Source: Phycisphaerales bacterium (GTDB lineage Bacteria > Planctomycetota > Phycisphaerae > Phycisphaerales > UBA1924). From it: a stretch of 47,932 nt of DNA. Positions 25,566 to 34,244 of the stretch are shown here, piece after piece. Every line of letters starts with the position of its first letter. Position 1 is the first letter of the stretch. The stretch spans positions 1 through 47,932 of the forward strand of contig RECY01000045.1 in assembly GCA_007693785.1 (NCBI GenBank). Direction: 5' to 3'. Under the pieces are notes generated by a model. It saw only the letters and a program-made list of their open reading frames with translations, ran no database searches and was not told the origin of the DNA. A program made the position numbers and the translations under genes.

Positions 25566-26003
25566 TCAGTCATGAAGCGGACGGGGCGGGCGGAGGAGGA
25601 AACGTCCGCTGGCCGCGACCGGCGGTGGGCTCGCGGGGCCCGCTCCGGACGCGCCGCTCGCGAGGCGTTCGGGCGTGAGCACGAGCGCGCGGGCTTTGCA
25701 GTCGGCCTCGCCCTCGCCGGGGCGGGCGACGAGCTCGATCTCGACCCGGAGCACGTCGCCGGGCTTGACAAAGTGCCCGTACTTGAGCGCACGGACCTGT
25801 CCGAGGACGGGGCGCGGGTGTTCGGGCGTGCGGGTGAGTTCGCGGGCCGCCTGGACCATCGCTTCGAGCATGAAGACCCCGGGGAGGACGGGGAAAGTCG
25901 GGAAGTGGTCCTGGAGGTATTCCTCGGCCAACGAGACCTGCTTGATGGTCACGATCCGGTCCGCAGACCGCTCCAGCACCGCGTCGACCAGGGCGAATCG
26001 CAT
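25566..26003 (-). CDS. FabZ/FabA-like hotdog-fold dehydratase 2
   Basis: A 145-residue hotdog protein of the 3-hydroxyacyl-ACP dehydratase type. His33 is in LQDHFPTFPVLPG and Glu47 in VFMLEAMVQAAREL, matching the FabZ catalytic pair more closely than its neighbour. MRFALVDAVLERSADRIVTI resembles the start of dehydratase 1, so the two are probably paralogues. It is 119 bp upstream of the ACP gene on the same strand and divergent from recO. No ketosynthase or reductase is visible. Confidence 0.87.
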   Translation of the reverse strand: MRFALVDAVLERSADRIVTIKQVSLAEEYLQDHFPTFPVLPGVFMLEAMVQAARELTRTPEHPRPVLGQVRALKYGHFVKPGDVLRVEIELVARPGEGEADCKARALVLTPERLASGASGAGPASPPPVAASGRFLLRPPRPLHD

Positions 26004-26057
26004 GGGGGGAGGATACCCGGGTCCGCGGCGGGTGCGCGGGGGCGTACGCTCCGGGTC

Positions 26058-26843
26058 GTGCCGACGATCCGCGACGAGGCTGTGTGCGTTCGGCTCTGGG
26101 ATTGGTCGGAGACCAGCCAGACCGTGTCGCTGTTCACCCGCGAGCACGGGATGCTCCGCGGGCTGGCGAAGGGCGCCAAACGCGAGCACGCGCCGTACAG
26201 CGGGGGGTTCGAGCTGCTGACCCGGGGCGAGGTCGTGGCGATCGTGAAGAAGGAGGGTCAGCTCGCGACGCTGACCGCGTGGGACCTGAGCGACCCCTGG
26301 CGGGCGCTCCGGGGCACGCTCGACGCGTTCTACGCTGGGTGCGCCGCGGCGGACGTGGTCCACCACGCCGTGACGGATCATGACCCGCACCCGGAGTTAT
26401 ACGACGCGCTGACGGGGGCGCTGGCGTCGGCTGGCGGGGATCCGGCGGGGTCGGTGCTTCGGCTGGTCTGGGCGACGCTGGTGGAAACGGGGTATCGCCC
26501 GTCGCTGGAGAAGGCGGCCGACACGGGCGGGTCGCTGGCGGACGCCGAGACGTTCGGGTTCAGCCCGCGCCTCGGGGGGCTGGTGCCGGACCCGGCGGGG
26601 CAGGCACCCGCTTCAACGACGCAGGGGCCGGTCTGGCGGGTGCGAGGGGAGACCGTGCGGCTCTTGCGCGAGCTGGGACGAGACACACCTGTTTCGGTGG
26701 GAATCGCCGCGACGGGTGTGGGCTCGGATTGGGCGAAGCCCGCGGTGCATCGGGCGGTTCGCCTGCTGTTGGCGTATCTGTCGGAGATACTCGGACGTGA
26801 GCCGCCGGCGGTTCGGGCGTTTCTCGGGACTCTGCCCGCGTGA
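26058..26843 (+). CDS. recO: DNA repair protein RecO
   Basis: A 261-residue protein with an N-terminal OB fold (VCVRLWDWSETSQTVSLFTR, then MLRGLAKGAKRE and FELLTRGEV) and a helical C-terminal domain. RecO loads RecA onto gaps with RecF and RecR. The family zinc-finger cysteines are absent: at the expected place the sequence reads FGFSPRLGGLV, so this is a zinc-less form. The start is a GTG at 26058; the longer reading frame runs antisense through the dehydratase gene and is not used. Confidence 0.85.
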   Translation: MPTIRDEAVCVRLWDWSETSQTVSLFTREHGMLRGLAKGAKREHAPYSGGFELLTRGEVVAIVKKEGQLATLTAWDLSDPWRALRGTLDAFYAGCAAADVVHHAVTDHDPHPELYDALTGALASAGGDPAGSVLRLVWATLVETGYRPSLEKAADTGGSLADAETFGFSPRLGGLVPDPAGQAPASTTQGPVWRVRGETVRLLRELGRDTPVSVGIAATGVGSDWAKPAVHRAVRLLLAYLSEILGREPPAVRAFLGTLPA

Positions 26844-26997
26844 CCCACGCTTGGGGGGTGTGGTTGGCGACCGGGTGCGATGATGGTCCAAAGTTGGGGG
26901 GATGAGCCACCGATAGTTTTGTGTAGGTGGTTCGCCGGTGGTCCCGTGCTGTGCGCGCAGGGTGGGACGATGGGGCGGGCGCTGTGCTGAGCGACGC

Positions 26998-28440
26998 ATG
27001 AACCAGGACGCCCTCGACAAGATCCTGAGCTGCTCGAGCCTGCCCTCGCTGCCCGCGGTGGCGGTGCAGGTGATCGAGCTCACGAGCGACCCGAGCGTGA
27101 AGCTCGAGGACCTCGCACGGACGATCGAGAACGATCAGGGGCTTGCGGCGAAGATCCTGCGGACGGTGAACTCGAGCTTTTTCGGTCTGCGTCGGCGTTG
27201 CGCGACGATCGACCGTGCGTTGGTCATGCTCGGTCTGAACCCGGTCAAGAACCTGGCGCTGGGCTTCAGCCTGGTCTCGGCGATGAAGCCGCCGGCGAGC
27301 GAGGTGTTCGATCAGATCGCGTACTGGCGCCGGGGGCTGTACACGGCTGTCGGGGCGCGGTGCTTCGCGGAGGAGATCCGGCTGGACGAGCCGGACGAGG
27401 CGTTTCTTGCGGGGCTGCTGCAGGACATCGGCGTGATGGCGATGCTGATCGCGCTGGGTGATGAGTATCTCGACGTGCTCGCGAACACGGAGGGCGACCA
27501 CCGGCGGCTGGTGCGGGAGGAGCTCGACACGCTCGAGGTCCAGCACCCGGACATCGGGGCGATGCTCGCGAAGCGCTGGCGCCTGCCGGACCAGCTGGTG
27601 ATCCCGGTGAAGTACCACGAGCGTCCGACGGCCGCCCCGGCGGAGCAGGCCAAGCTGGTGCGCTGCGTTGCGCTCGGGAACCTGGTGCACGACGTGCTGA
27701 CCGACGAGCAGCCGGCGGCGGCGTTGCGGCGCCTGTATCAGAAGGCGCAGTCCTGGCTCGGGCTGAACACCGACGCGGTGGACGGGATCATGACCGAGGT
27801 CGGCAAGCACATCGGCGAGGTTGCGAAGCTGTTCAACCTGGATACGGGCTCGTACCGGGATTCGGACGAGGTGCTGGCGGAGGCGCAACGTCAGATGGTC
27901 TCGATCAACCGCGGGGGCGTGGACTCGATCCCGCTGGGGTTGAACGAGTTGCTCGCTGGGAAGACGGACACGGACCCGATGACGGGGCTGCTGAGCCGAA
28001 CGTGCTTTGACGAGGTGATGCAGCGGGCGCTGGCCGTGGTGCGGGAGGACAGCGAGACGGTGGTCCTCGTGGAGTTTGCGATCGACGGCCTTGGGCCTTT
28101 GCAGGCGACGCTGGGGCAGGAGGCGGTGGACGAGGCGGTGGTGGGCGCGGCGATCATGCTGCGCAAGCATTTCGAGCCGGCGGGTGGGATCTGCTGCCGC
28201 CTGAGCAAGAGCCTGTTCGGCGTGATCGTGCTCGGCTCGACCGAGGGCGAGGCGGAACGGATCGCTGGTGATTTGTGCGCGGACGCGGAGGCTCAGGCGT
28301 GGGCCGGGGGCTTGTCGGTCGCGACGGGGATGGCCTCGCAATCACCCGAGGGGGCGTCGGCGGCCCGGTCCGAGGACGTGGTGGCGAAGGCGGCGCGTGC
28401 GCTGCAAGCCGCACGGATCGTGGCTCGCTCGGCCGCGTGA
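26998..28440 (+). CDS. HDOD-domain regulator with degenerate GGDEF domain
   Basis: A 480-residue signalling protein. The HDOD domain occupies about residues 5-205 (LPSLPAVAVQVIELTSDPSV, ILRTVNSSFFGL, AFLAGLLQDIGVMAM). A C-terminal region (about 325-470) starts TDPMTGLLSRTCFDEVMQRA, the typical entry into a GGDEF domain, but at the GGDEF position the sequence reads CRLSKSLFGVIV, so diguanylate cyclase activity is not expected; a sensory or nucleotide-binding role is more likely. The ATG at 26998 is chosen; the upstream frame is unconvincing. Partners are not visible. Confidence 0.85.
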   Translation: MNQDALDKILSCSSLPSLPAVAVQVIELTSDPSVKLEDLARTIENDQGLAAKILRTVNSSFFGLRRRCATIDRALVMLGLNPVKNLALGFSLVSAMKPPASEVFDQIAYWRRGLYTAVGARCFAEEIRLDEPDEAFLAGLLQDIGVMAMLIALGDEYLDVLANTEGDHRRLVREELDTLEVQHPDIGAMLAKRWRLPDQLVIPVKYHERPTAAPAEQAKLVRCVALGNLVHDVLTDEQPAAALRRLYQKAQSWLGLNTDAVDGIMTEVGKHIGEVAKLFNLDTGSYRDSDEVLAEAQRQMVSINRGGVDSIPLGLNELLAGKTDTDPMTGLLSRTCFDEVMQRALAVVREDSETVVLVEFAIDGLGPLQATLGQEAVDEAVVGAAIMLRKHFEPAGGICCRLSKSLFGVIVLGSTEGEAERIAGDLCADAEAQAWAGGLSVATGMASQSPEGASAARSEDVVAKAARALQAARIVARSAA

Positions 28441-28504
28441 GGCTGCCCCCCCACCGCTGTGGCGTCTCGCCAAAATCAGTGATCCGCGGTCGCGGTTGGA
28501 TGGC

Positions 28505-29722
28505 TTACGGCGTCAGGGTCGCGACCGTGCGCGGGCGGAACGGGAACGCCTCGTGGACCGCGCGGAGGTCGTCGAGCGTGACGCGGTTGATGCGTTCGAG
28601 CTCTTCTTCAAGCGTTGTGTAGGTGTTGCGGAGCGTCCACTGTCGCCCGAGGCGTTGCATCCGGTCGGCGGGCCGCTCGCCGCCGAGGGTCACGCCGGTC
28701 GCGAGCTTGGCGCGGAGGCGTTCGAGGTCGTCCTCGGTGACGGATTCGATCAGTGTTTCGAGCTCGTGGTCGATGACGGCGCGGATCTCGGCGAGCCTGG
28801 CGGGGTCGCCCGAGGCGTAGACGAAGAACTCGCCGAGCCCGTCGTGGGCGTCGAAGCTCGCCTGGGCCTCTTCGGCGAGGCCGGTTTCGATCAGCGCCCA
28901 GTGGAGGCGGCTGTTGTCGGGCGCGCCGAGGACCTGGCTGAGCAGCGCGGCGGCGTAGCGCCGGTCGTCTTCGACCGATGGGCCGGGGGTGACCAGGATG
29001 GTGTAGCCGCGGCTGACGTTGGGATCCCGGAGTTGCAGTTCGCTGTCGGTGACGGGTGGGAGGTTGGGATCGCGCGTCGCGCCCGTGGGTCGCCAGTCGG
29101 CGCAGACCTCGGCGATCGCGTCGCAGCAGGCGTCGAAATCGATCTGCCCGGCGAGGGCGACGACGGTGTTGTCGGCGGAGTAGCGGTTGTGGAAATAGGC
29201 CCGCATCGCGTCGCTGGTGAGGTCGGTGATGGTTTGGTCGGTGCCGAGGACGCGGTGCCCGAGCGGGTGTTGGGCGTAGTGGCGTTCGAGGCAGGCCTCG
29301 TAGAGGACCCAGAAGGGGTTGTCCTTGTACATCGCGATTTCTTCGAGGATGACGCCCTTTTCGGTGTCGAAGTCTTTCTGGCGGAGCGCGGGGCGCATCA
29401 TCTCGGCGAGGAGGCGGGCGGCGTCGAGCGTGCGTTCCGGGAGGACGTGGGCATAGAAGCAGGTCATCTCGCTGCTGGTGTAGGCGTTGTTGCGCGCGCC
29501 CATGGCGTCGAAGCGTTGGTTGAGCTCGTCGGCCGAGACGTTCTCGGTGCCTTTGAACATCATGTGCTCGAGGTAGTGGCTGACGCCCATGACCTCGGGG
29601 GCTTCGTCTCGGGCGCCTGTGCGCACGAAGAAGCCCGCGGCGGCGGTGTGTGCGGCGGGATCGACCTCGGCGATGACGCGGAGGCCGTTGGGGAGCTCGC
29701 GGTGTTGGAAATCGATCGCCAT
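28505..29722 (-). CDS. M16-family zinc metallopeptidase
   Basis: A 405-residue peptidase. The inverted zinc motif HYLEH (His49, Glu52, His53) lies in VMGVSHYLEHMMFKGTENVS, and the third ligand falls in GVILEEIAMYKDNP about 75 residues later. The length corresponds to one M16 pair of domains (processing-peptidase type, PqqL/YmxG-like); no signal peptide is seen, so it probably acts in the cytoplasm. The ATG at 29722 gives MAIDFQHRELPNGLRV, the normal N-terminus. Confidence 0.93.
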   Translation of the reverse strand: MAIDFQHRELPNGLRVIAEVDPAAHTAAAGFFVRTGARDEAPEVMGVSHYLEHMMFKGTENVSADELNQRFDAMGARNNAYTSSEMTCFYAHVLPERTLDAARLLAEMMRPALRQKDFDTEKGVILEEIAMYKDNPFWVLYEACLERHYAQHPLGHRVLGTDQTITDLTSDAMRAYFHNRYSADNTVVALAGQIDFDACCDAIAEVCADWRPTGATRDPNLPPVTDSELQLRDPNVSRGYTILVTPGPSVEDDRRYAAALLSQVLGAPDNSRLHWALIETGLAEEAQASFDAHDGLGEFFVYASGDPARLAEIRAVIDHELETLIESVTEDDLERLRAKLATGVTLGGERPADRMQRLGRQWTLRNTYTTLEEELERINRVTLDDLRAVHEAFPFRPRTVATLTP

Positions 29723-29756
29723 GAGCGGAGTGTACCGGTCGAGCGCACGGGGCGGG

Positions 29757-30338
29757 TCAGCCGCCGATCTCGATCTGATTCATGTGCTCGACTTTGAAGG
29801 CTTCGGGGGCGAGGCGTCCGTTGATCATGGCGCCGCCGGGAAGGGGGGCGTAGAGCTCGATGGAGATCTGGCTGAGGGGCATAGGGCCGGGGATCCTGGG
29901 GTTCTGCGGGTCGAAGGTGATCGCGGCGATGACCATGATCGGCTGGTCGGGGTCCTCGATGTGCTGCATGGGCTGGCGGGGCTCGGCGTCGGCGTCCTGC
30001 GGGAGGGCGCCCATGAGTCGGCGGTGCATCGGGTGGTTGTACCAGCGTTCGGCGGCGGCCTTGTTCTCGAACCAGCCGATGATCGCGATCTTGCCGTTCT
30101 GAAACTGGGCGGCCTCCGCGCCGAGGCAGCCCTCGACGGAGCGGAGGGTGTCGACGAGCATCGCGCCGATGTCCGGCTGGCCGCCCTGCTGCATCTGGCG
30201 TTGATCGGCGGGCTGGGCGGCGGCTTCGGAGCCGGCGAGGGCGTGGAAGGCGCTGGAGCCGACGGTCGCGGTGAGGACGGCGCCGGCGATCGCGCCGATG
30301 GTGCAGGCGGCTGCGGTGTGGGTGTTAAACCGTGACAT
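29757..30338 (-). CDS. Membrane-anchored or secreted protein, possibly ABM-like
   Basis: A 193-residue protein with an N-terminal hydrophobic segment (CTIGAIAGAVLTATVGSSAF) that could be a signal or anchor. The following region has IAIIGWFENKAAAERWYNHP, MHRRLMGALP and IMVIAAITFDPQNP, which is reminiscent of dimeric alpha-beta barrel (ABM/DUF1330-like) domains, although I cannot confirm that by eye. The ATG at 30338 has a GGGGAGA site upstream. It is 34 bp upstream of the M16 peptidase, on the same strand, and may share its transcript. Confidence 0.6.
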   Translation of the reverse strand: MSRFNTHTAAACTIGAIAGAVLTATVGSSAFHALAGSEAAAQPADQRQMQQGGQPDIGAMLVDTLRSVEGCLGAEAAQFQNGKIAIIGWFENKAAAERWYNHPMHRRLMGALPQDADAEPRQPMQHIEDPDQPIMVIAAITFDPQNPRIPGPMPLSQISIELYAPLPGGAMINGRLAPEAFKVEHMNQIEIGG

Positions 30339-30544
30339 GGTGATGTTTTCTCCCCGTAAGTATTCGAGCGCCCAGGCCCGGTGACATTCCCGGCGTGCGG
30401 GCGGCGCGCGGTGCGGCCGCCATCCTCTCCGATCGCGCCACGCCTTGCAACCGCATCTCGCACAGGCCCAAGAACCCGATTCCCGCGTGTATGATCGCCC
30501 GCGCCGCGGGCGCACCGGTTTGGGCTTGTCGGCGGGTCGGGATG

Positions 30545-31561
30545 ATGTGGGGTGCGGCTTTGACCAATGCGATCGAGATGCGTGGTGTGCGGAAAACATT
30601 CGGGCCTAAGGTCGCGGTCGAGGGCCTCGACCTGACCGTGCCCGAGGGCTCGCTCACCGGGCTCATCGGGCCCAACGGGGCGGGGAAGACCACGACCATC
30701 CGCATGGTCATGGCGATCCACTTCCCGGATCGCGGGGAAATGTCGATCCTCGGGCGGAAGTCGGCGGTCGAGAGCAAGGACCGGATCGGGTACCTGCCGG
30801 AAGAACGCGGCGTGTACAAGAAGATGAAGGTCGGGCCGTTCCTTATGCACATGGGGCGGCTGAAGGGCCTGGATTCCGGCCCGGCGCTCAAGCAGCGGGT
30901 CGCGGACTGGCTGGAGCGGGTCGGCCTGGGCGACTGCTGGAAGAAAAAGAGCGAGGAACTCAGCAAGGGGATGCAGCAGAAGGTGCAGTTCATCTCGGCC
31001 GTCTTGCACGAGCCGGACCTGTTGATCCTGGACGAGCCGTTCAGCGGGCTGGACCCGGTGAACCAGCGTCTGCTGCGGGATCTGGTGCTGGAGCAGCACC
31101 GAGCGGGGCGGACGGTGATCTTCTCAACGCACGTGATGTTCCATGCCGAGCAGTTGTGCGACCGGGTGATCATGATCCACAACGGGCGGAAGGTGCTGGA
31201 CGGGACGATGGGCGAGATCCGCGCGGCCCACGACCGGGGCGAGGTGGTTTTCGAGCCGAGCGAGGGCGGCGCGGACGCGGGCGTGCGCACGGTTGAGACT
31301 CTGGCTGGGGTCGAGTCGGTGCGGATGGTCGATGGCGTGCCGCGGGCGATCGTGAGCAACGGGATGGACCGTCGCGCGGTGATGCGTTCGATCCTGGACG
31401 CGGTGGACTGCGAGCGGGTGTCGGTGCACCGCCCGACGCTGGAGGACGTGTTCATCGACATCGTGGAAGGGTCGGTGACCAGCGAGGATGAGCGTCAACG
31501 CCTTCGGGCGTCGCTGCGGGGGGAGAGCGGGGCGGATGAGGAAGCGGAGGTGGTGTCGTGA
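30545..31561 (+). CDS. ABC transporter ATP-binding protein (NatA-like)
   Basis: A 338-residue ATPase subunit of an ABC-2 exporter. Walker A is GPNGAGKTT (about residue 42), the Q-loop region is RIGYLPEERGVYKKM, the signature is LSKGMQQKVQ, and Walker B with D-loop is LLILDEPFSGLDP. The C-terminal extension ends with RPTLEDVFIDIV, typical of this class. ATG 30542 and ATG 30545 are equal candidates. Its stop codon overlaps the GTG of the permease gene (GTGA), so the pair is translationally coupled. Confidence 0.93.
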   Translation: MWGAALTNAIEMRGVRKTFGPKVAVEGLDLTVPEGSLTGLIGPNGAGKTTTIRMVMAIHFPDRGEMSILGRKSAVESKDRIGYLPEERGVYKKMKVGPFLMHMGRLKGLDSGPALKQRVADWLERVGLGDCWKKKSEELSKGMQQKVQFISAVLHEPDLLILDEPFSGLDPVNQRLLRDLVLEQHRAGRTVIFSTHVMFHAEQLCDRVIMIHNGRKVLDGTMGEIRAAHDRGEVVFEPSEGGADAGVRTVETLAGVESVRMVDGVPRAIVSNGMDRRAVMRSILDAVDCERVSVHRPTLEDVFIDIVEGSVTSEDERQRLRASLRGESGADEEAEVVS

Positions 31562-32925
31562 ACCGGATTTTCAGGATCGCGGCCCGGGAATTCGCGGCGA
31601 CCGCGATCACCAAGGGGTTCATCATCGGGGCGCTCGTGGTCCCGGCCGTCTTCGCGGCCTGCATCCCGCTGATCGTGCTGCTGACGATGCAGGCGCGGGC
31701 GCCGGTGGTCGAGGGGACGGTCGCGGTGATCGATCGCTCGGGGGCGGTGGGCGAGCGGGTGTCGGTGCGTCTGACGCCGGAGGGGATCGCCGAGGCGCGG
31801 GGGGAAGACCTCGCGGCGTTGATGAGCCAACTGAACCTGCCCGAGGGGGCGGGGATCGACCGGGGGCAGATGGCGGCCCAGGCGGGGCTGCCGAGCCTGA
31901 CCGTCGAGCACCTGGACCCGCAGGCTTCGGAAGACCCGGAGCGTGACAGGCTTCGAGGTGAGACCGGGGAGGGCGAGGTGCGGCGGCTGGCGCTGGCGAT
32001 CATTGCGCCGGACGCGGTGGTGAAGCCCGAAGGGCAAGAGAAATACGGCGCGTTTGAGCTCTACACGCGGACGCGACTGGACGACCGGATCGTCGCCGAC
32101 ATCCGGCGGGCGGTCTCGACGAGCGTGCGCGAGGCGCGGTACGAGGCGGCGGGGTTTGACCGGGCGGTGATCGAGGCGTTGACGAGCGTGGATGCGCCGC
32201 GGACGCGGGAGGTGACCGAGGCGGGCGTCCGCGACTCGACGACGGAGCTGAACTCGTTCCTGCCGTTCATCTTTATGTTCTTGCTGATCATGTGCGTGAT
32301 GGTGGGCGGGCAGTACCTCTTGACAACGACGATCGAGGAGAAGTCGAGCCGCGTGGTGGAGGTGCTGCTGAGCGCCGTGAGCCCGATGCAGCTCATGACG
32401 GGGAAGATCCTGGGACAGATGGCGGTCGGGCTGTGCTTGCTGGGGATTTACAACGCGCTGGGGCTCGCGGCGTTGATCGCTTTCGGGTTGACGGACGTCA
32501 TCAGCCCGATGACGATCGTGTACCTGTTCGTGTTCTTCCTGCTGGCGTACTTCATGATGGCGTCGCTGCTGGCGGCGGTGGGCTCGGCGGTAAACGACCT
32601 GCGGGAGGCGCAGTCGCTTTCGACGCCGGTGATGATCGCGGTGTTTATCCCGTACATCCTGTGGCTGCCGATCAGCCGTGATCCGAACAGCGTGCTGGCG
32701 ACGGTGCTGAGTTTGGTGCCGCCGATCAGCCCGTTTGTGATGATGATGCGTGTGACGAGCACGGAGCCGCCGCCGGTGTGGCAGATCTGGGCGGCGATCG
32801 GGATCGGTGCGTTGGGCTCGTACGTGTGCGTGTGGTTCGCGGCGAAGGTGTTCCGCGTGGGGCTGCTGATGTACGGGAAGCCGCCGAACTTTGTGACGTT
32901 GCTCAAGTGGGTCCGGATGGCCTGA
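31558..32925 (+). CDS. ABC-2 transporter permease (NatB-like)
   Basis: A 455-residue permease with one N-terminal membrane helix (GFIIGALVVPAVFAACIPLI), a large extracytoplasmic domain of about 190 residues, and five to six C-terminal helices. EEKSSRVVEVLLSAVSPMQ between helices is the coupling motif typical of NatB-type permeases. It starts with GTG inside the stop of the ATPase gene. The substrate is unknown; NatAB homologues export sodium or small molecules. Confidence 0.9.
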   Translation: MNRIFRIAAREFAATAITKGFIIGALVVPAVFAACIPLIVLLTMQARAPVVEGTVAVIDRSGAVGERVSVRLTPEGIAEARGEDLAALMSQLNLPEGAGIDRGQMAAQAGLPSLTVEHLDPQASEDPERDRLRGETGEGEVRRLALAIIAPDAVVKPEGQEKYGAFELYTRTRLDDRIVADIRRAVSTSVREARYEAAGFDRAVIEALTSVDAPRTREVTEAGVRDSTTELNSFLPFIFMFLLIMCVMVGGQYLLTTTIEEKSSRVVEVLLSAVSPMQLMTGKILGQMAVGLCLLGIYNALGLAALIAFGLTDVISPMTIVYLFVFFLLAYFMMASLLAAVGSAVNDLREAQSLSTPVMIAVFIPYILWLPISRDPNSVLATVLSLVPPISPFVMMMRVTSTEPPPVWQIWAAIGIGALGSYVCVWFAAKVFRVGLLMYGKPPNFVTLLKWVRMA

Positions 32926-32926
32926 G

Positions 32927-33310
32927 ATGGGTCGGGAGAACCGTTTCCGGGGCTTGTGGCCGGCGTCGCGTCGGGCGCGTTGCTCGGGTTGCGGGTACGA
33001 CGTGCGCGGGATCCACGTGCCGGGGCGTTGCCCGGAGTGCGGGCGTTGGAACCCGGCGTTTGTGGGCAACCCGGGGCCGCAGCATCTTGGGGCGTGGGCG
33101 GCACTGGCGGGGATTGCGGGTCTGATCGCGACGCCGATGATGTGGGCGTCGGCGTTGCTGGCGTCGGTGGCGATCGGGCTGGGCGTGTGGGCGTGCGTGG
33201 GGCCGGGGCGTCGGTTCGCGTCGGACGATGACCTGTTCGAGGCCGTGGCGGCGGTGACGCTTGGGGTGGCGCTGCTGGCGATTCACGGGGTGCGACTGGC
33301 GGCGCGGTGA
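32927..33310 (+). CDS. Zinc-ribbon membrane protein
   Basis: A 127-residue protein with an N-terminal zinc ribbon (CSGCGYDVRG, then CPECG) followed by two or three hydrophobic helices (LGAWAALAGIAGLIATPMMW and an adjacent one). The ribbon with CGYDVRG is common in planctomycete membrane proteins of unknown role. The ATG begins one base after the permease stop, so it is probably transcribed with the ABC genes. Confidence 0.78.
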   Translation: MGRENRFRGLWPASRRARCSGCGYDVRGIHVPGRCPECGRWNPAFVGNPGPQHLGAWAALAGIAGLIATPMMWASALLASVAIGLGVWACVGPGRRFASDDDLFEAVAAVTLGVALLAIHGVRLAAR

Positions 33311-33334
33311 GGCCATGAGAGAGAGAATTAGAGC

Positions 33335-33356
33335 GACGGGCGGGACGCCCGTCCCA
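33335..33356. repeat. Palindrome, family B copy 2
   Basis: An 8-bp perfect stem GACGGGCG/CGCCCGTC around GGA, followed by CCACGAGG. It sits between the zinc-ribbon membrane gene and the methyltransferase gene and is a near copy of the element at 15,553. A transcript could fold here, but there is no T-run. Confidence 0.7.
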
Positions 33357-33384
33357 CGAGGTTTGGGAGAGAACGGAGCGTGGG

Positions 33385-34236
33385 ATGACGACGATGGACG
33401 CGGGCGAGGCGGCGACGGGCGGCACCGGGCTCGATCGGCACGAGCTTTACGAGCTCTGCGTGCAGAACCCCTCGGCGCTGGTGGCGTTGCTGCGGGCGAT
33501 CCACGGCGGGGAGGCGCGGGTGCTGGGGGAGGACTTCAGCGGGACGGCGGCGTTGAGCCGTGCGTGGGTGCGCGAGGTTGAGGGGGGCTCGGCGGTCGCG
33601 GTCGATCACGACGCGGAGCCGCTGGAACGGGCGCGGGGGGTCAAGGGCGTGCGCACGATCGTGGGCGACGTGCGCACCGCGAGCGAGCCGGGGACAGATA
33701 ACGTGGACCTGATCTGGGTCGGGAACTTCTCGATCGGTGAGCTGCACACGCGGGAGGCGTTGGTGCTCTACCTGCGTCACGCGAGGCTGCGGCTGAACGC
33801 GGGCGGGGTGTTCGTTTGCGACACTTACGGCGGTGAGTCGGCGTTTCTCGTGGGCGACGTCCACCGGCATCACCCGGTGCCGACGGAGCTGGGCGATCGG
33901 CTCGGGCTCCCCCGCGGGTCGCGTGTGCGATACACGTGGCACCAGCGTCACGCGGACCCGCTGACGGGGATGGTCGAGAACGCGCTGCACTTCCGTGTCG
34001 AGTGCGCGGGGGTGGTCGAGCACGAGCTGCACGACGCGTTTGTCTACCGGTGGCGTCTGTGGTCGGTCCCGGAGCTCCGCGACGCGATGCTGGAAGCGGG
34101 GTTCGACAGGGCCGAGTGCTACGCGCAGCTCCCCGACGCGATCGACCAGGACGGGCGGGCGCACGTGCGGGCGATCGAGAGCGGTGAGAAGGAGCTGGAC
34201 GACAGCTTTATCGTGTGCGTCGCGGCGCGGGTGTAA
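33385..34236 (+). CDS. SAM-dependent methyltransferase (class I)
   Basis: A 283-residue protein. LYELCVQNPSALVALLRAIH leads into the SAM-binding loop LGEDFSGTAALSRAW, then an acidic motif AVAVDHDAEPLERA and the motif IV segment VDLIWVGNFSIGELH. The helix YLRHARLRLNAGGVFVCDTY is typical of class I methyltransferases. The N-terminus has two ATG codons (33385 and 33394), the first with an upstream GGAG. The substrate is unknown. Neighbours are not obviously linked. Confidence 0.85.
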   Translation: MTTMDAGEAATGGTGLDRHELYELCVQNPSALVALLRAIHGGEARVLGEDFSGTAALSRAWVREVEGGSAVAVDHDAEPLERARGVKGVRTIVGDVRTASEPGTDNVDLIWVGNFSIGELHTREALVLYLRHARLRLNAGGVFVCDTYGGESAFLVGDVHRHHPVPTELGDRLGLPRGSRVRYTWHQRHADPLTGMVENALHFRVECAGVVEHELHDAFVYRWRLWSVPELRDAMLEAGFDRAECYAQLPDAIDQDGRAHVRAIESGEKELDDSFIVCVAARV

Positions 34237-34244
34237 GGGCCGGC

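Noticed and set aside
28505-29797. Plus-strand frame over the M16 peptidase
   Set aside because: It is antisense with no motifs; the minus-strand protein has the HxxEH-type inverted zinc motif and full family length.
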